Part shown: positions 45,685-59,300 of the stretch, in pieces | Layout of the letters: each line of letters begins with the position of its first letter | Position numbering within the stretch: the first letter of the stretch is position 1 | Source of the DNA: Rhexocercosporidium sp. MPI-PUGE-AT-0058 | Taxonomy: Eukaryota > Ascomycota > Leotiomycetes > Helotiales | Assembly (NCBI GenBank): GCA_020746875.1 | Contig: JAGTJL010000019.1 | Coordinates: forward strand, 620,001-684,000 | DNA length: 64,000 nucleotides | Direction: 5' to 3' | Program-made: the position numbers and the translations under genes | Notes under the pieces: model-generated | Told to the model about the DNA's origin: nothing | The model's database searches: none | Seen by the model: the letters and a program-made list of their open reading frames with translations, nothing else

Positions 45685-45745
45685 AACTGTGAGGTTGGTA
45701 AGGAGGGAGCTTGAGATACTATCGTGGGCTGCACATTTGGCAGAC

Positions 45746-46211
45746 TCACCAGGCAGGAGCCAGATTTGGATAGTACCATGATAGCTTTCCTAACTTTTCG
45801 TGGAGGTCCGCCGCAGGGAGCTCATATGCATTTTGGTAAAGCGATGTAGCAGAAGAGCAGTTGGTCTGTCGCTGTTCTTTAGGTGGTCCATTGCTTCAAG
45901 TACGTGTCCTGAGCCATTGCTGTCCGTTCTATTCCAGCTGTTATTGCGGAACATGCCAATGAATGCGACGGGATGTGATATGATCTTGTCGGGACAGCTA
46001 AGGGGTCGGTCCTTTGACAGCATTGTTGTTATCTACGGCCTGCTAATGAACTGCATGACCCCAGGTTGGCGAACTCCATTTTGCCGTTGCAGTGAAAGTG
46101 ACTCTACTCCCACAGGTCCATATTCAGCAAAGTCTCGACCAGTTTGGCTCCGATGGTTGTCTCTGGAGCACTTTTGCGCTGCACAAAGCCCTCGACTGCT
46201 GTTGGACAGTC
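45746..46211 (-). pseudogene. Coding-like remnant of unknown family
   Basis: The minus strand has two stretches that look like protein: DCPTAVEGFVQRKSAPE followed by GAKLVETLLNMDLWE (about 46211-46110), and LYQNAYELPAADLHEKLGKL followed by SWYYPNLAPAW to a TGA at 45748-45746. The part between carries stops and no clean splice solution, although a GT-AG pair could bridge 45890-45850. I do not recognise the family. It lies tail to tail with the methyltransferase gene. Confidence 0.25.
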
Positions 46212-47544
46212 CAGAGGTCGAGCAGAATGGCGAGCAGCCACCATGATATGTGCAGATTAGCTATGAATCGTTGGTGTGTTTTGAAGTCGACGAGGTGCCG
46301 CCCATGTGTGAGGGAGGGATGGAGGGAGAAGAGGGTTCGTAGGAGATGATGGCATGGAACTACGCCGCACACCGGGACGGGAGTCTGGTCGCAGGCCAAG
46401 GCGATGTGGAGATGTCGATGTGAGACCTGTCATGAAATACATAGCCAAAAGTTTGCTGGTTGCTGTCTCTAGCTTAGGTGGGGTAACTTCCTCTGGAGAA
46501 AGGGCGCGAGTCGGGTCTAGACAAGGGATTACTGCGACTAGGTGGTGGACTTGGATGAAGTGTCGGTCAACAGGATTGCTTTCGTCGAAGAAGGAAGATT
46601 GAGTTCGGGGGAGGTCGAGATAACAAGACGGTGTTTTGTCGCAGGAGAGAGGGAGAAGGGTGTGATGGCGAGGGACGAAAAGATGGGGATGGAAGGAAAG
46701 AGAGGTCGCTTCGCTTCCAGAACTGGGTGAGGGCGAACCCGGGACGGCTGTTTTGGGTGGAAGGAGATGTGAGGACTTCAGTAGAAGGACCAGAGAGCCA
46801 TCCTTGCCACCATTCATCAGCCCGCCAAAATTCGACTAGAAATCGCGAGCATCATTTAAGTATGGTTATGATAAGGAAGGATATGCAAGTGTCTAGTTCA
46901 GATATAGAGTCATGGTCCCGAAATCAGAGCCATGTTTTGTTTATGTTTCTCTATCATCTCCAGTATCGCCTTAGGACACGACCACTATGTGCGTCCAGAG
47001 GACATCCACACCTGGGTGTGCGAAAGTGGGCAACTGAATGATATCCAGTCACAGACGCAGGATGTGCTGGCAGCCAGCATTGGCAGATCTATCGGGGCTT
47101 TTTGCAAACCTTGTTCCCGGAAGCTGGAGACATGGCAGACTCCCTACTGGCTACCAGTTGGTCGTTGGGTACCTTGTTTGGTCATGTGATGAATATTTGT
47201 GGCTTTCCAAGGTTGTTAGGGTGTAGTTATGATGTGGAGGCTAATAGTTCAACGTCTTTTAAGTCTGAACCCTATCTCGTGGCATCAAACTTCAAGCACT
47301 CGCCATGTAGATGGAGTGCGGAGAGTCTCACGAAGTCTCATCTCGAGCAATGGATACCTTATTGCTACTGATCAATACTACCAATGTCTCTCATTCTTCA
47401 AACCTCACACAGCAACCGAATCATCATATGGTTTCAAACGTATTTCGTTTCCGTGTGCTATCCCTTTCCCAACGCCTTCGCGATGCATCTGCAGTCCAAA
47501 AGGTAGCCTAAGACTCCAAAACGGGTATCTAGTGTACACAATGC
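46212..47544. other. Intergenic, no gene recognised
   Basis: Overlapping open frames on both strands, the longest a 186-codon Pro/Ser/Leu-rich minus frame at 46257-46817 without motif or good codon pattern. The right end is the 3' flank of the DUF300 gene. Confidence 0.4.
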
Positions 47545-49850
47545 TCAAGGATTCTCATGTGGTGTCTGAGAAGGTTCTCCTCCGCCCCATACGTTCTCAA
47601 AATCCTCGCCATCGAGTCCATACTTGGGTTTTATCAAGAGCGCTGGCTCTTGTGCTTGTTTCCAGTGGCGCGACTCTTCTGATTCTTCAGGGGGCGTCTG
47701 ACCTTCTACGTCCTCGCCTACAGTGAACTCATCTTCTCTTGCCGCGTTCGAATTATCGATTGCTGCCTCGTCCTCGGGCTCGTAACCCTCGCGGATATCT
47801 TCACCTGTGTTATTCCCGTATGTTCTTCTATAGCGGTGTTAATACAATCAGAGCCGTGTTGTGGTGCAAAGGAACTTACACAAAACGCTTTGGTTCGGCC
47901 GAATTCCAGCCTGCACCACCCTCTTTCCGAGCACGAACTCTCTCAATCTCCTCGGCTGACTTATCCTCCACCACGAGATCTACCAGCTGACTTCTGTCTG
48001 ACTTGGCCGAGCTGGCAGAAGATGAGTGGTGTCGGAGCATTCCCATGAGAGCCGGGGCTCGTCCTTCCTCACCCGTGGGGCCGTCCTTCTGCTTTCCCTT
48101 CGAGCTGCTATCTCTCGTTCTACTTTTGCTAGAAGCCCTATGCTTACGCTTGGATTTCTTTGTAACTTCCTCGACCGTGTCACGGACATTACTTGCACGT
48201 CTGATCTCATTGTCTTTCGTAGGCTGAAGCAAGTTGCGGTTTGCTGAAGTTGTGACTAGACCTGGCGAGGAGTTAAGCCATCTTTCTCGAGAAGCCTCGT
48301 GTGCAGTGATCACGGGGTACTAAAACAGTCAGATAATAGTGAGAGCGTCAAGGGCAGGGCAATTTACATTCCAGTCACCAAACTCTAGCGCCCTCGCTCT
48401 TTCGTACATGCTTTCGTCATCGGGGTCCAATGCTGACTCCTCTACGTCGCCATTACCATATCCCATGAACTGTCCATCATTGTGGTGCGGCTTGGAAGGT
48501 GAGAGAGGACGGCTCGGTCCACCGTTATCGGACAAGAGGGGCGTTCTTGCATTGGCTTCTCCTGGTTTCGGTATCCAATATTTCCCTTTTCCTCCTCGCT
48601 CATACCGCATTCCCTCCATCATTCTAGCTACACGCGAGGATGAACCCTCATGAGCAAGAACATTGTCGCCGGAGTCGAAAAGCCGATATTCGTACTTGTT
48701 TCCGCTGAAGGTCTCCTTGGTGTCCTCGATGAGATCCCTGCATCCGAATGCATCTCTGAGCGCGAATTTGACAGGCATTCTTGCCGCTGAGATTGTAACA
48801 TCAGCATAATCGTGCCAGGAGAAGGCATACCAGTGTGCTATGGCAAAGATAGGCATCTCTATACAGATCAACGCATCTTGTATGGCGGCTGCGAGATTGT
48901 CTGGGGTATAGCCGTCAACATCATCTGGGATTGCGCCGAGCCAGACCAGGATAGACAAGAAGAACCCTTGCCAGTACGACGCAAAGATAATCAACTTGAC
49001 ACAGAGGAACTTGGGAACCGGCCGGAAAGGCTGTAGATCTTTCGACATGCAGACCCAAAACATCCCCAAGGAGTAGAGACTGACGGTGACACTGATGTTG
49101 TACGCAATGCCACTCCACAAGTAACCCGAGGTCAAACCCAGATAGCCTTCTTTGTAGGTACCAGTAGCTTTCATGATAATAGAAGCGAGGCCGAGTATTG
49201 GCTTCAACCAGGCGTATTGTAGGATTCCACGCTTTATGGCCAGAAAAGTATGAGGATCTGAGATATCGGCTTTCGGGAGGCAGTGGTTCAGAGGCCAGAG
49301 ATGGTGGACTGGTTCTCGGCCATGCATCATGATTATCAGAGCTCGTTCGCCGCCAAGGAAGTTGATCAAGAGTTGGAAAAAGGTATATATCGTAAAAGCC
49401 TGTGTACGTTAGACACCATTCAGATAAATTGAGAGTGTTCATACCTCATATATATCACGGATTGGGTCCACAAACATGGCAGCTTTCAAAGAGATGATAC
49501 TCGACCATGATGATAACGAATATATGGGGACCCTTCAACTATTAGCAGACCGCAGAGTACATCTGAAGTATGAGCCTACATGAGCAATATACGGATGACA
49601 TATCTCTGGAGGAGGGGTTTGCGGTAGTTTTTGCTACTACTATTAGCTGTTATAAAGCTATGGTGGGGAGGAAGATATACGTTTGGAGCCAGACAGAGCT
49701 GTTGATAACGATATTAGCGCATGAACAAAGCAGATACCATGGAACATCTTACACGATAGACAGCAGAGATGCTAGCAACGAAGAGACACCAGCTACAATA
49801 ATCGTAGCATGCGTCAACTTCTGCCCCGTTCCGCCAGAAAGTCCTCCCAT
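47545..49850 (-). CDS. DUF300 / OST-alpha family seven-helix membrane protein
   Basis: Seven exons: 49850-49753, 49698-49681 (18-nt micro-exon), 49633-49580, 49532-49445, 49399-48368, 48319-47880 and 47827-47545, giving 670 aa in one frame. The start MGGLSGGTGQKLTHATIIVAG leads into the first helix; SVWLQTKNYRKPLLQRY is assembled across the micro-exon. Family motifs (Solute_trans_a) follow: VPIYSLSSW, FVDPIRDIYEAFTIYTFFQLL, LGGERALIIMMHGR, LKPILGLASII, FASYWQGF and IEMPIFAIAHWYAFSW. The last 330 residues are a hydrophilic tail with KSKRKHRASSKSR and acidic stretches. Relatives include OST-alpha, TMEM184 and yeast Hfl1, a vacuolar protein that binds Atg8. A vacuolar role is inferred only. It is head to head with CSF1. 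Confidence 0.9.
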
Positions 49851-50335
49851 TGCTGCGGGTGGTGCACGAAGCTATGACGCGTTCAAAAGTTCCTGACAGA
49901 AATAGAATTCCGTGTCGAAGGAGAGGTCGTCACTCTGCAGCTGAGAGTCTCATAAACATCGTCTTTCGCCTTCAGCTTGACAGGAATCGTAATGGAGTGC
50001 AGATTGTTGACAAGAAGCTCACGACATCGAATTTAGGATCAAGGTTCCAGGCCAGGAGCAACAGCCCCGGCAGAATCGCTGCAACAGGAATCGCGCGGGG
50101 AGTTTTGTGGACGGCTGGATCGACAAGCTGCACCGTTCACTGCAGCTGTTGCTATTGGCTGCGAAATCACCAAACCTCAACCCATCCACTGTATCTTCGA
50201 ACTTGCCCAAGTCCTTCTCCTTGCGCACGAGAGCTCAGATATTTCTCGAACTTCCCGGGTACATCAAGTCGAGACATAGAATGGAGTGCCGAGGCAACAT
50301 GAGCAGGAAGCTGCAAGCGCATTGAAGGGTCGAAG
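49851..50335. promoter_or_regulatory. Divergent promoter region DUF300 gene/CSF1
   Basis: 485 bp between two start codons of opposite strands, both for membrane-associated proteins. It must hold both promoters and leaders; no specific element assigned. Confidence 0.5.
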
Positions 50336-53300
50336 ATGTCCAGCACCGGATCACTACAAAGCTCTCCTTTGAGAACAGATCCGGGGTTCAACTGGTGCGA
50401 CAGGCAGTTCTGAATAGCTGATTATAAACTAATTGTTCTCAGGGTCTTTCTTGTTGAATTAGGAGTATGCGGCATTCTGTAAGTCCAATATTGAGCTTGT
50501 ACTTTGGGATCCCTCACTAAGACCAAGCAGGACCCTCTTCTTTCTCTTCTATTTCAATCGAGTGTTTGCGACATTCGTATCCTACGGCCTTCGGGCATGG
50601 TCATGGCATGTACATCGAGTCTACGTAGATATCCAGGCGCTGCAGATATCATTGCTGGGAGGAAGGATCTTCTTCAAGGGGCTCAGATACCACGGCAATA
50701 ATGAGACAATCCTGATTCAGAGCGGATTCGTTACATGGCGTTACTGGCTGAGGAATGTGAAGGAGTTAGATGTTGGACGGGATCAGAATTCTGGATCGAA
50801 ACATACCTCTTCGGATGTGGATGAGGCCGGAGGAACACAGGCTGGGAATCTCGATGCTGAAGAGCAAGCTAGGAAAAAGGACCCTGCGAAGCTCCCATGT
50901 CGTCTCAATGTCACTCTGAGGGGAGTTGAGTGGTTTGTTTATAACAGAAGCGCCGCCTATGATGCAATCCTGGCTGGTCTCACAAATGATGACCCTGTGG
51001 AGGCCAGGCCAGTTCCCGAGAGTGTCCCGCCCGGAGTAGGCGACCACGATGGAAGGCCCCGGAGACGAGGCGGGAAGAATCGCGATCCTGAGAAATCCGA
51101 CGAACCATCCGATGTGTCTCTTGATCTTGAGAAAGATGGCTCCCCAGTAAGGGAGAAGAGTACATTTACCAGTGATGATACCAAGCTCCAAGAGACTTCA
51201 ACACCTTCCCAAGCGGATGACAGCGAAGCGAGTGAATCGTTAGGAACTGGATCAGAGAGTGCCTTTATTCTCCGTTTTCTTCCCGTTCAAGTTACCTGTG
51301 AAAAGGCCGCTGTTGTACTTGGAAATGAGCACACAAAGAGTGTCTTGATTACGAAAGTTGACAGTGCTACTGGCGAGATTGATGCGACGAGGTCGACAAC
51401 TCCATTGGATCAATACAGACAACTGATAACCTTCCAATTTGAGCATCCGGTGATTCAGATGAAGCCAAATGACGATTACAAAGAAGACCAAACAGCCGCT
51501 GCGTCTCGCATCAAACGTGGCGAGAGTGACCAGCCAGATCCTCAGCATACCCATAGCCACAGCCACAGCTTCTTTCATCGTCAACGAAGAAAATTGTGGC
51601 ACGGGCTGCAAGATCTCATTCCAGCATTTCGCAGCTCGGTAGAGTCTCTATCATCCAGCTTGAATGGACCACCCCGATCGTCTTCACAGGCAGTCCCGGG
51701 CTCGAATAATTGGCAAGGGCTTTCGAGATACCTAGATGAAAGTCAGCAGGACGATAAAGCTAAATGGTCTTCTATCGAATATGCAACTGTCTCAACGATT
51801 GCCGACTGCCCTGCCGCTAGTATGTGTTTCTACTGGGACGTCGTAGGAACAGTTCGGGATCGAGCTGGTTCAAAACGTGGAAAGCAGCATTTAAACATCA
51901 ATGGAGATGTTGCTCCAGAGTGGGGGATCAACTTATCTCTCACAAGAGCGGTCATAAACTACGGACCTTGGGCAGACAGGCAGCGTGCTGATATTCAGCG
52001 AGTATTTTTTCCTAGTCTGTGTAAAGATGCTACTCCGAGCAGGACACTTGGTCCAGGTCAGTTTAGAGTTCCTGTGGAATTCAAGTTGTACATCGAGTTC
52101 GACGAGGAGACCGTACTTCGTGTGCCTATTAGGGAGGAGTCTAAGAATTGGAGATGGACGAAACAGGCAGACACCATGGGTACAGCGCCTAGCGATCAGA
52201 AAAAGACTGGAAGAAATAGCCGAAAGAGGAAGACGGACAAAGGCAATCCCAGCCCAGAAGTCCGTCCGTTTGGCTGGCTCGATGTCAAGGTCGGCACGAA
52301 CGCAACTGTTGCCTATGTCATGGATATGGTCGCAGGACAGTCTGGCTACTCGAACAAGCTTTCATTAGACCTCCCAGACCTCGAGGTAACTACCAGTGTC
52401 AACCATGGCTTGCTGTGGAGATCCGTCGACAACCGTGTAGCTTGCGATCTCTCAAACCCCTTGCAGTGGAATGGTCATCGCACGTGGAAGTTTGATGTGA
52501 ACAGTAGCGCATTGGAGTTGTTCATATTACGGGAGCATGTTTTCTTGCTCACTGATCTGGTGGATGACTGGGCCAGTGGACCGCCACCCGAATATCTGAC
52601 TTTCACTCCTTTCAAATACATGGTCAACCTCCAATTGGCGGACTTCAGGATATATCTCAATGTCAATGATTCGAATATCATCAACAACCCTTCAGACTTC
52701 GACGACAACACATTTATCATTATTTTTGGATCCACACTCGGCGCAGACATTGCCATTCCGCTGGAGAACTATCGTCCGCATCTCAATGATATCCCTTTCA
52801 AAGTGAGTGCGAAACATGGTGGACTAAATCTCAACGTCCCTCCATGGAATACTCAAGCAACATTCATGAATTCTATGGAGATAGCTACTCTCAAAGAACT
52901 AGAAATCGATGGGAAGTACCAATACAACGCTACCACCGCAACGAGCAATACAGACACCTTGTTGCTCAATGTGCATGGCATTGGTGCAACTGCTCAGTTC
53001 TACGGGTTCGTTATTCGTTACTACTTGAAAGTCAAAGACAACTATTTTGGAGACGATATTCGATTCAGGACTCTTGAGGAGTACCAAAATCTGCTCCGTG
53101 CCATCCAGAGCGGCGAAGGAGACGTTTCTCCACAGCCGCCTCACAAGAAATCGAACGACCTCGATGTTATATTGAGTGTAAGTGCAGACGACTCGAGTGT
53201 GATTTTGCCCTCAAATCTGTACTCCTCGAAGAATCATATTCGCATTGAGATCGCTTCTCTCGCTGCCGACCTCCGCTTTACTAACTACTACATGGACCTC

Positions 53301-56300
53301 GAGGTAGTTCTAAGCACTTTGGCATTCTCACAAGGTAGTGCCGATGATGGTACTACGACACCAATAAGTGCCACCTCTAGTACCCAACTCTTCATCGATG
53401 GCATAAATGTCTATGGGAATCGACTTTTCGGGTTACCACCGACCGAGCCAACATATATATGTAATTGGGATTTTGATGTTGGTGCGGTCAAAGGAGAATG
53501 TACGGCGGAATTTTTCACCCGACTAGCTAATGGAGGGAAAGCTTTTGCATTTTCTTTCGACGACGACGAGAATGCGCTTCCTCCTATATCTGAACTCGTT
53601 CTACATGATGTCACTTTTCTCAGAGCCTCGGTTGAATCTGTGCGAGTATGGCTTCATGTAGACGAATCTGCCTTCCTTTTTGCCACAGAAACTATTTCGG
53701 TGAACTTCAACGACTGGGCTGGCTCACACTATTCCAAGAAGCTTAAGCTTGAAGTGCCTGGTCTCCAGCTGAGTTGTGTAGATGCCGAATCTGCATCGAG
53801 GCACAGATCACGAACGCACCATCCGGTGGAAACGCATGCTCTGGTTCAGATGACAATCTCGTTTTCAATGATACAAAGAAAGCTGGGATTTGCTAAAGAC
53901 CGCCAGCTTCAACAGGAACACATCAAGCGCCATGACCAGCGAACTCACCGAACGGATTTTCTTCTGCACCACCACCTCCTCGATGACTCGATGCTGTTTC
54001 CAGTTGATCCACCTGCTATGAGTGTTCCGCCAATGCCACTGCCCTTTACGCAGGATGACGAGGCGTCGTTTGAGAAACATTCAATGAACTCTTCGAAAGC
54101 ATCCTCTCTCCACCATCACAAACTACGCTTAGGTCGCAAAAGTTCGTTCTTATCTTTGTCAAGCTCCAGTCAGAAGAGTACCGCCAGCATACTTCGTTCT
54201 CGGGGTACCCTAAAACTCGGTGAGACACAATCCGCTGACTCAAGGTCTCGAAGCCTCCACATTAGTGCTGGTCCGGGGCGTCGCATACCCCTTCGAGATG
54301 TCTCCGCCTCGACCGGCAGGCAATCGTCGTTTTATAGTGCAATTGGAGAATATCGGGGCTTACCCCCATCGACGGTCACGTTTTCAAGCTCATACTCCCC
54401 CCCTACTTCCCTCTAGAAGGAGTTAAGCCAGACATGAAAGACCTTCCGACACCTCCAGATGATTTAGACAACAATGACCCTCAGCTCGGCTTGGATGACA
54501 TCCGCAATGACAGAGTGGATGGGAAATCAGCACACGTCAGCTTTATGCTTGAATTGCCCACCGGCATTCAAGGTGTGTTAAACCCAAAAGCTGCCAATGC
54601 GGTTGTTGGCCTTATCGCTGCTCTCGAACCAGTCGAGCCTTCCGATCTTTTAGATCAAATTCACATTGAATCTACGACTGCAGTTATCAACTTGCAGAAG
54701 CAGAAGGTCCCAGAAAGGAGTTTGGTGGACTTTGGTTTCCATGCGCCGGCTATTAATCTACGGTTCATAAATGCTACCTCTCGAAACTCTCATGAAGGAA
54801 TGAGTGACCAGTACGACTTCTCTTTGTCCGGGCTTTCAGTATCCTCCAGATCTCAAACTAAGGTTGCGGAGACAGGCTCTTCAGAGGATGTCCAAAAATC
54901 CTCCACTGTCCATGTATCACTTGCTTCGGCCGGCCTTGCGGCCAAGGAAAGACTTCATGACCTAGACGATCCACAAGCGGCTGTCAATGCAGTCATCGAA
55001 GATGTTGTGTTATGGATCGTCTCCAATGAAGAAGCCAGCATCAACATTGCTTTCAAAGGATTCGAGCTTGCTACTGCCAGCAGCAAGATCGAGTACCTGG
55101 CTTCCATCATACACCGTACCAAGTTACTAGGCGTAGACCTTGCTGAGTCGTTCTCTTCGCAGAGTAAGCTGCAGCGAAATCGTATTCAGCTCTTTACATA
55201 TCTTGTGGCTACCACTGGACAGCAAGCAGCAGATCCTCTATTCTTGACAAAGCCATCATACGTGTTGCGCTCATCTTCAGATCATCTCCGGATAAGTGAT
55301 TCTTGGAAGATTGTTAGTCGTCTTCGTCACATGTATGAGAGTCTCGATCCGTCCATTCGACAAGAACTCTCAGTGCGATGTCTTAGCAATGCGGAATTTG
55401 TCCCTGAGGATGCCCAGCAGCGGGTTCACGCCTGCTTTGACAAATGGCGCAGCTGGGATTTGAACAACATTAATGAGTGTCTCGCAATGGCCAAAGTGTA
55501 TGGCTCTGCCGATGGAGGTCTTGCTAAATCAGAAGCATTGCCTCTCAAGGTATCGCTCAGAACAGAAGATATTCGACTGGTGGTGGATCCTGGCCCCAAA
55601 CAGAATGAGGTGACGCTTTCAGACATAGTGGCTGTTGTCGATGTCAAGACTTCGATCTCTTCCGCTGAAATTGGCCCACAAGAAGATTCGCAACTAATTC
55701 AAAATACCATCGTTCAAGTGTTCTGTTCTGATGCATCCATCAACCTCAACTGGGAGCTATGTGAGCTCGCGGAGGATATTATCAAGTTATACAACCAGAG
55801 CGAGCAGAGGCCGGCCGAGCCTGGATCTCCAGCAAAGAGTCTCACCACTGAACCCGGGAAAGCCAAGGTCAAATCGAAACAAAATTTGCAAGTCGTTGTT
55901 GCGACCGACAAGGGGTCGATTATTATCGATACCATCAACGTCAGAGCTGCCTCCGTCAGCAAAGGTCTTAAGGCTTCATTCGTCATGGTAGATTCGACAG
56001 AAGAGGATGGTCAAAGTATTGCAAGTCTGACTCTTGCGGCTGAAGCTGTAACTTCGAAGATGAAAAGCCATGCCCAGGAGTTGACTATACATCAGCTTCG
56101 ATATCCAACAATATATGCATCCTACGAGTCGGAAGTTGTCCGCGATCAATCTATCAGTGTTGTGAAGCTCGCTGGAAACTGTCAAGATTTGTCTTTTGTC
56201 ATCCGGCAGGACATCTTAGCATTGATCGAGGTCCTGGATCTCGTTGTTGGAGACGAAGTCGCGCAACTCTACCAACTGAGCAAGAAGATTCCATACACAG

Positions 56301-59300
56301 AGCCATCTGTCTCGAAAGCAGAAGCGCCGGTAGGTAAAGCAAACTCGACCACCCGAATAAACGTCGCTCTATTTCTTGACAAGTACCACATCAGCGTGCC
56401 TGTGCTTCAATCCCTGACATACATCGTTTCTGGTGTGGTAGCCAGAGCCTCTTTGGCTGCACAAATGGACTCAGAGATCCTATTTGACTTCGATGTCAAA
56501 GAACACTCACACGATATCCAAACCACACCATCGGCTCAACCTAAGAGCATATCGCTTCTCCGGATGCCTCCGACAAACGGTCGTATCACTACTCAGATGT
56601 CAGATCACGAGACTATGGTCTCGGTCATGGCTACAGTGGAGCCTGTTGAGCTCGATGCTGCTGCGGTCCACAGTCTTTTGACAGCTCTCAATAGACCAGA
56701 GATTTCTAGCGTCATAGCCGATGTTCAAGAAGACTTGAAGGTAGTACAGTCACATATTGAGGAGATCTTCGGCCCAAAGAAGAAATCCTTAAAGCAACCA
56801 ATAGTCGACAAAGGGAAGCCATTTATCTATGATGCTCATCTGACTCTTGCTGGGTTCGATATATTCGCAAACGCGCAAGGCGCTGACAAGGACCACAAGA
56901 CTGCTAGATTGGACCTCAATCTAGGGTGCATCCAACTTGTTGTTACCAATCGACTTGAACCAACTGGCCCGGTTCTCGAGTTCCCTGAGGTGCGGATGAG
57001 TCTACGCGAAATCATGTTTGAACTTTCGAGATGGAATGGCAATGGCATGGAGCCTTGCGGAAACCTTGCTTTTACCGCCTCCTTGAATGCAACTTCAAAG
57101 ACGAATCATACTGGAGACGAAATCAGATCATTCCACCTGAAGAGTGACGGGTTGCAAATCAACCTTTTCGCCGATACTGCTTCGTCAGTTGTGGATGTAA
57201 TTGGACACCTGCAGCATAAGATCAAAGACATAGACCTGTCGAGGGAGAAGAAATACCTTCGCAAGCTGCGCAAGTCAAAGCCTCGAATCGCAATCAATGA
57301 CGAGCAGGAAACAATTGAAGAAAGTGCTCCCAGCTCCATGATCATGTTTGCCTCCATGTACTCTCTAGAGCTTCTGGACATACAAGTCAGCTGGCTGGTA
57401 GGCACCTATGAAATGAAACAGCTTTCGAACTCCGAAAAGGAGGATTTAGTGCTTTCATTGAAGCGCATCGACCTTTCAACAAGGAAGGAGAATTCAGCGA
57501 GGCTTACAATCGAAGATTTGCAGCTTCAAATGGTCCCAACGTCACAAGACAAGACACAAAGGTCTCTCAACTCAGCCTTACTTCCAGAGGTAATATTCAA
57601 TGTTGGCTATGTCTCTACGCCGGACGCTCGTCGATTTGCTTTCCAGGCAGCAGGAAAGTCTTTGGATCTGCGCTTGACCTCCCAGTTTATGATACCTGCA
57701 TCCGAAGTAGGGAAGTCTATCGGGTATGCATCTGACAAAGTTCGCGCAGCAACTGCATCATGGACTACCAGTAGTCCTACCCCCAATGAGCCAACTCGCC
57801 GGCAGCCATTCTTCGGCAAGAAACGCATGGAGTCCCTGCTTGTTGATGCAGATTTCGCGGGAGCTGTTGTTTACCTCTCCGGAAAAAAGGTTGCAGAGCC
57901 TACCAATCTGATTCCAGGCCTGAAGGGTGCCAGAGTTACTCAAACCGGAAGATATGGCCAGTTCACACACTCCGATGCAGGCAGCAACACAGCCTTGCGA
58001 GCACCTGGTCTGGCCTGGAAGGTCGAATACAAAGACAATGGTCTGGATGACCCTTCACTCAATGCAGAAGTCAAAGTTGAGGAATCGACAAATATCCTGT
58101 ACCCATCAGTGGTCCCGCTCATCATGGAGATATCCTCGACGGTCAGAGAGGTGGTTAGTGACGACGATGAGAAGAAGTCTCAGCAGCCTAAATCATCGCC
58201 ACAAAAGTTCATGAGCGCCGATGAAGACAATATCCTGACCACCGATCCAAGCGCAGTTCTAGGCCGAACAAGATTGAATCTTGGCCTTCGCATTTGCCGG
58301 CAAGAATTCAGTTTAAGTTGCCAGCCGATTGCTCGAGTCGCAGCTACTGCTCGGTTTGACGACATTTACATTACCATCAACACTGTACGATCGACCGAGC
58401 ACGGCCACTTCTTTGCTGCATCTGCTGCATTTACCCGACTACAGGCTTCAGTGCAGCATGTTTATTCTCGCGAGTCAACGGGGAGTTTTGATGTTGACTC
58501 GGTATTCTTGTCCTTGATGAACAGCAAGCATGTGAGCGGCACCAGTGGGGTTTCCGCCATCCTGAAGATCAGCCCTATGAAGGTGTTGATCAATGCCAAG
58601 CAATTGCAGGATTTCCTCCTTTTCAGAGAAATCTGGGTACCTCTCGAAGTACGGCAGACACCGTCGAGTCAGTCATCAGCAACACCAAATCTACAATCCC
58701 AGGCGTTGTTTGTCCAAAGATACCAACAGGTCGCAGCTACTGGGGCTTTTCCGTGGAATGCAACTGTTTCCATTGCAGAGCTCGATGTACAGCTGGATCT
58801 GGGCCAAGCTATCGGAAAATTGGCATTTATGATCTCCAATTTCTGGATATCGTCCAAGAAGAATTCTGACTGGGAGCAAAATCTGTGCCTTGGGTTTGAC
58901 AAGGTTGGAGTAGACTGCACGGGCAGAATGAGTGGATTTGTCGCGCTTCAGGACTTCAAGCTACGCACATCAATCCAATGGCCAGCACGCGAGATGGCAC
59001 TCAATCAGACGCCCCTTGTCCAAGGATCCCTTGCCTTCAGTCAGTTGCGAGTCAAGGCAGCTTTTGACTATCAAGCCTTCTTGATTTCTGACATCACGTC
59101 GTTCAAGTTCCTCATGTACAACGTTCGGAACGGTCGCCATGCTAAGGGCGACCGGCTTGTAGCAGTCTTGGATGGAGAAGCTGTGCAGGTTTTCTGCACG
59201 ACAACAACTGCGTCCCAGTTTCTGGCCTTGTACCAGGCTTTTGAAAGATTGGTCCAAGAGAAGAGGTCCAACTATGAGGCATCTCTAGCAGAGATTGACA

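Noticed and set aside
46257..46817. 186-codon Pro/Ser/Leu-rich minus-strand frame
   Set aside because: Low complexity, no domain, no splice structure and no family resemblance.
47229..47726. 165-codon plus-strand frame
   Set aside because: Mostly antisense to the last exon and 3' flank of the DUF300 gene, whose exons join in frame.
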